This document shows, in pieces, positions 63,800-64,000 of a stretch of DNA of 64,000 nt (position 1 is its first letter; each line of letters begins with the position of its first letter). A program made the position numbers and the translations under genes. This DNA is from Microbacterium sp. CSI-V (GTDB taxonomy: Bacteria; Actinomycetota; Actinomycetes; Actinomycetales; Microbacteriaceae), in assembly GCF_001984105.1 (NCBI RefSeq), contig NZ_MTQM01000009.1:558001-622000 (forward strand). The letters run 5' to 3'. The notes under the pieces are model-generated. The model was given only the letters and a program-made list of their open reading frames with translations, was not told the origin of the DNA and ran no database searches.

Positions 63800-64000
63800 G
63801 AGACGCCCCCGGCGGCGGGCACCTCGACGGCGACCTGTCCAACGGCCGAGAAGAACACGTGCAGATCGACGTCGTCGGTCGGCAGCAGGACGACGTCGTC
63901 GACACCGGCGGCCTGGAAGCGCGCGACGCCCTCGGCGACGTCGCCGACGGATCCCGCGAGTGCCCGGTCGGCGGCATCCGGTCGGTCTTTCAGCACGGCG
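63796..64000 (-). CDS. Probable LLM-class oxidoreductase, N-terminus off the window
   Basis: Only the C-terminal ~68 residues are present: DAADRALAGSVGDVAEGVARFQ, AGVDDVVLLPTDDVD. The GSVGDVAEGVARF-AAGVDDVVLLPT pattern is the usual end of LLM oxidoreductases, in which the last barrel strand carries the V-x-x-x-P motif. It overlaps the next LLM gene by 4 bp; tandem LLM genes are common in actinobacteria. The 5' part lies beyond the right edge. Confidence 0.7.
   Translation of the reverse strand, partial: AVLKDRPDAADRALAGSVGDVAEGVARFQAAGVDDVVLLPTDDVDLHVFFSAVGQVAVEVPAAGGVS

Overview
This is a very GC-rich chromosomal window, about 70% G+C by eye. It looks like an actinobacterium of the Microbacteriaceae, probably Microbacterium or a close relative. 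The evidence is the codon bias, the many GTG starts, the actinobacterial gene sets (LCP protein, protein O-mannosyltransferase, HrpA with DUF3418, LigB-type ATP-dependent ligase, luciferase-like oxidoreductases), and promoters whose -10 hexamer lies only 6-8 nt before the start codon (leaderless mRNAs). Genus assignment is inference. The window is gene dense, with no gap over 300 bp without a gene; the longest, about 297 bp at 53540-53836, holds a promoter, an operator and a long leader. I saw no phage genes, IS transposases, rRNA or CRISPR arrays. Both edges cut genes: prs on the left and a luciferase-like oxidoreductase on the right.

Layout. 0-5 kb: prs, glmU and tRNA-Gln (all minus), a MarR regulator with a small membrane protein, and an ABC-F ATPase. 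5-10 kb: an OpuC-type osmoprotectant ABC transporter operon with a DUF427 gene, then ispE. 10-24 kb: a Stealth phosphotransferase, a phosphodiesterase, rsmA, a sugar MFS porter, tatD-metG, rsmI, pmt, an ATPase, a zinc peptidase, a DUF255 thioredoxin-fold protein whose start codon is disturbed, and an aldo/keto reductase. 24.7-33.4 kb: a MocR regulator divergent from a seven-gene operon (nitrilase-type amidohydrolase, dihydropyrimidinase/hydantoinase, luciferase-like oxidoreductase, NMT1/SsuA-type ABC importer). This appears to be one import-and-degrade pathway for a cyclic ureide or pyrimidine-like compound. 33.4-42.5 kb: LCP protein, MerR-TipAS regulator, GH3 lipoprotein, HrpA helicase, and a MarR/DMT-exporter pair. 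42.5-49.5 kb: two two-component systems, each beside a cell-envelope gene, and a DM13-DoxX pair. 49.5-55 kb: a monosaccharide ABC importer (mmsB, mmsA, binding protein) with its LacI regulator and two matching operators. 55-64 kb: M20 peptidase, Gfo/Idh oxidoreductase, NYN-LOTUS RNase-like protein, ATP-dependent DNA ligase, RecQ, a DoxX-like protein and two luciferase-like oxidoreductases.

The most unusual signals are not genes. (1) A family of near-perfect 25-nt-arm palindromes occurs three times (12658, 41010, 42468); one copy supplies the stop codon of hrpA and another is read through as the C-terminal tail of a DMT exporter. A different large palindrome lies at 62505. (2) At least 20 starts fit a leaderless pattern, including two divergent -10 boxes that overlap between rsmI and pmt. 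(3) A 5-bp tandem duplication throws the natural GTG start of the DUF255 gene out of frame.
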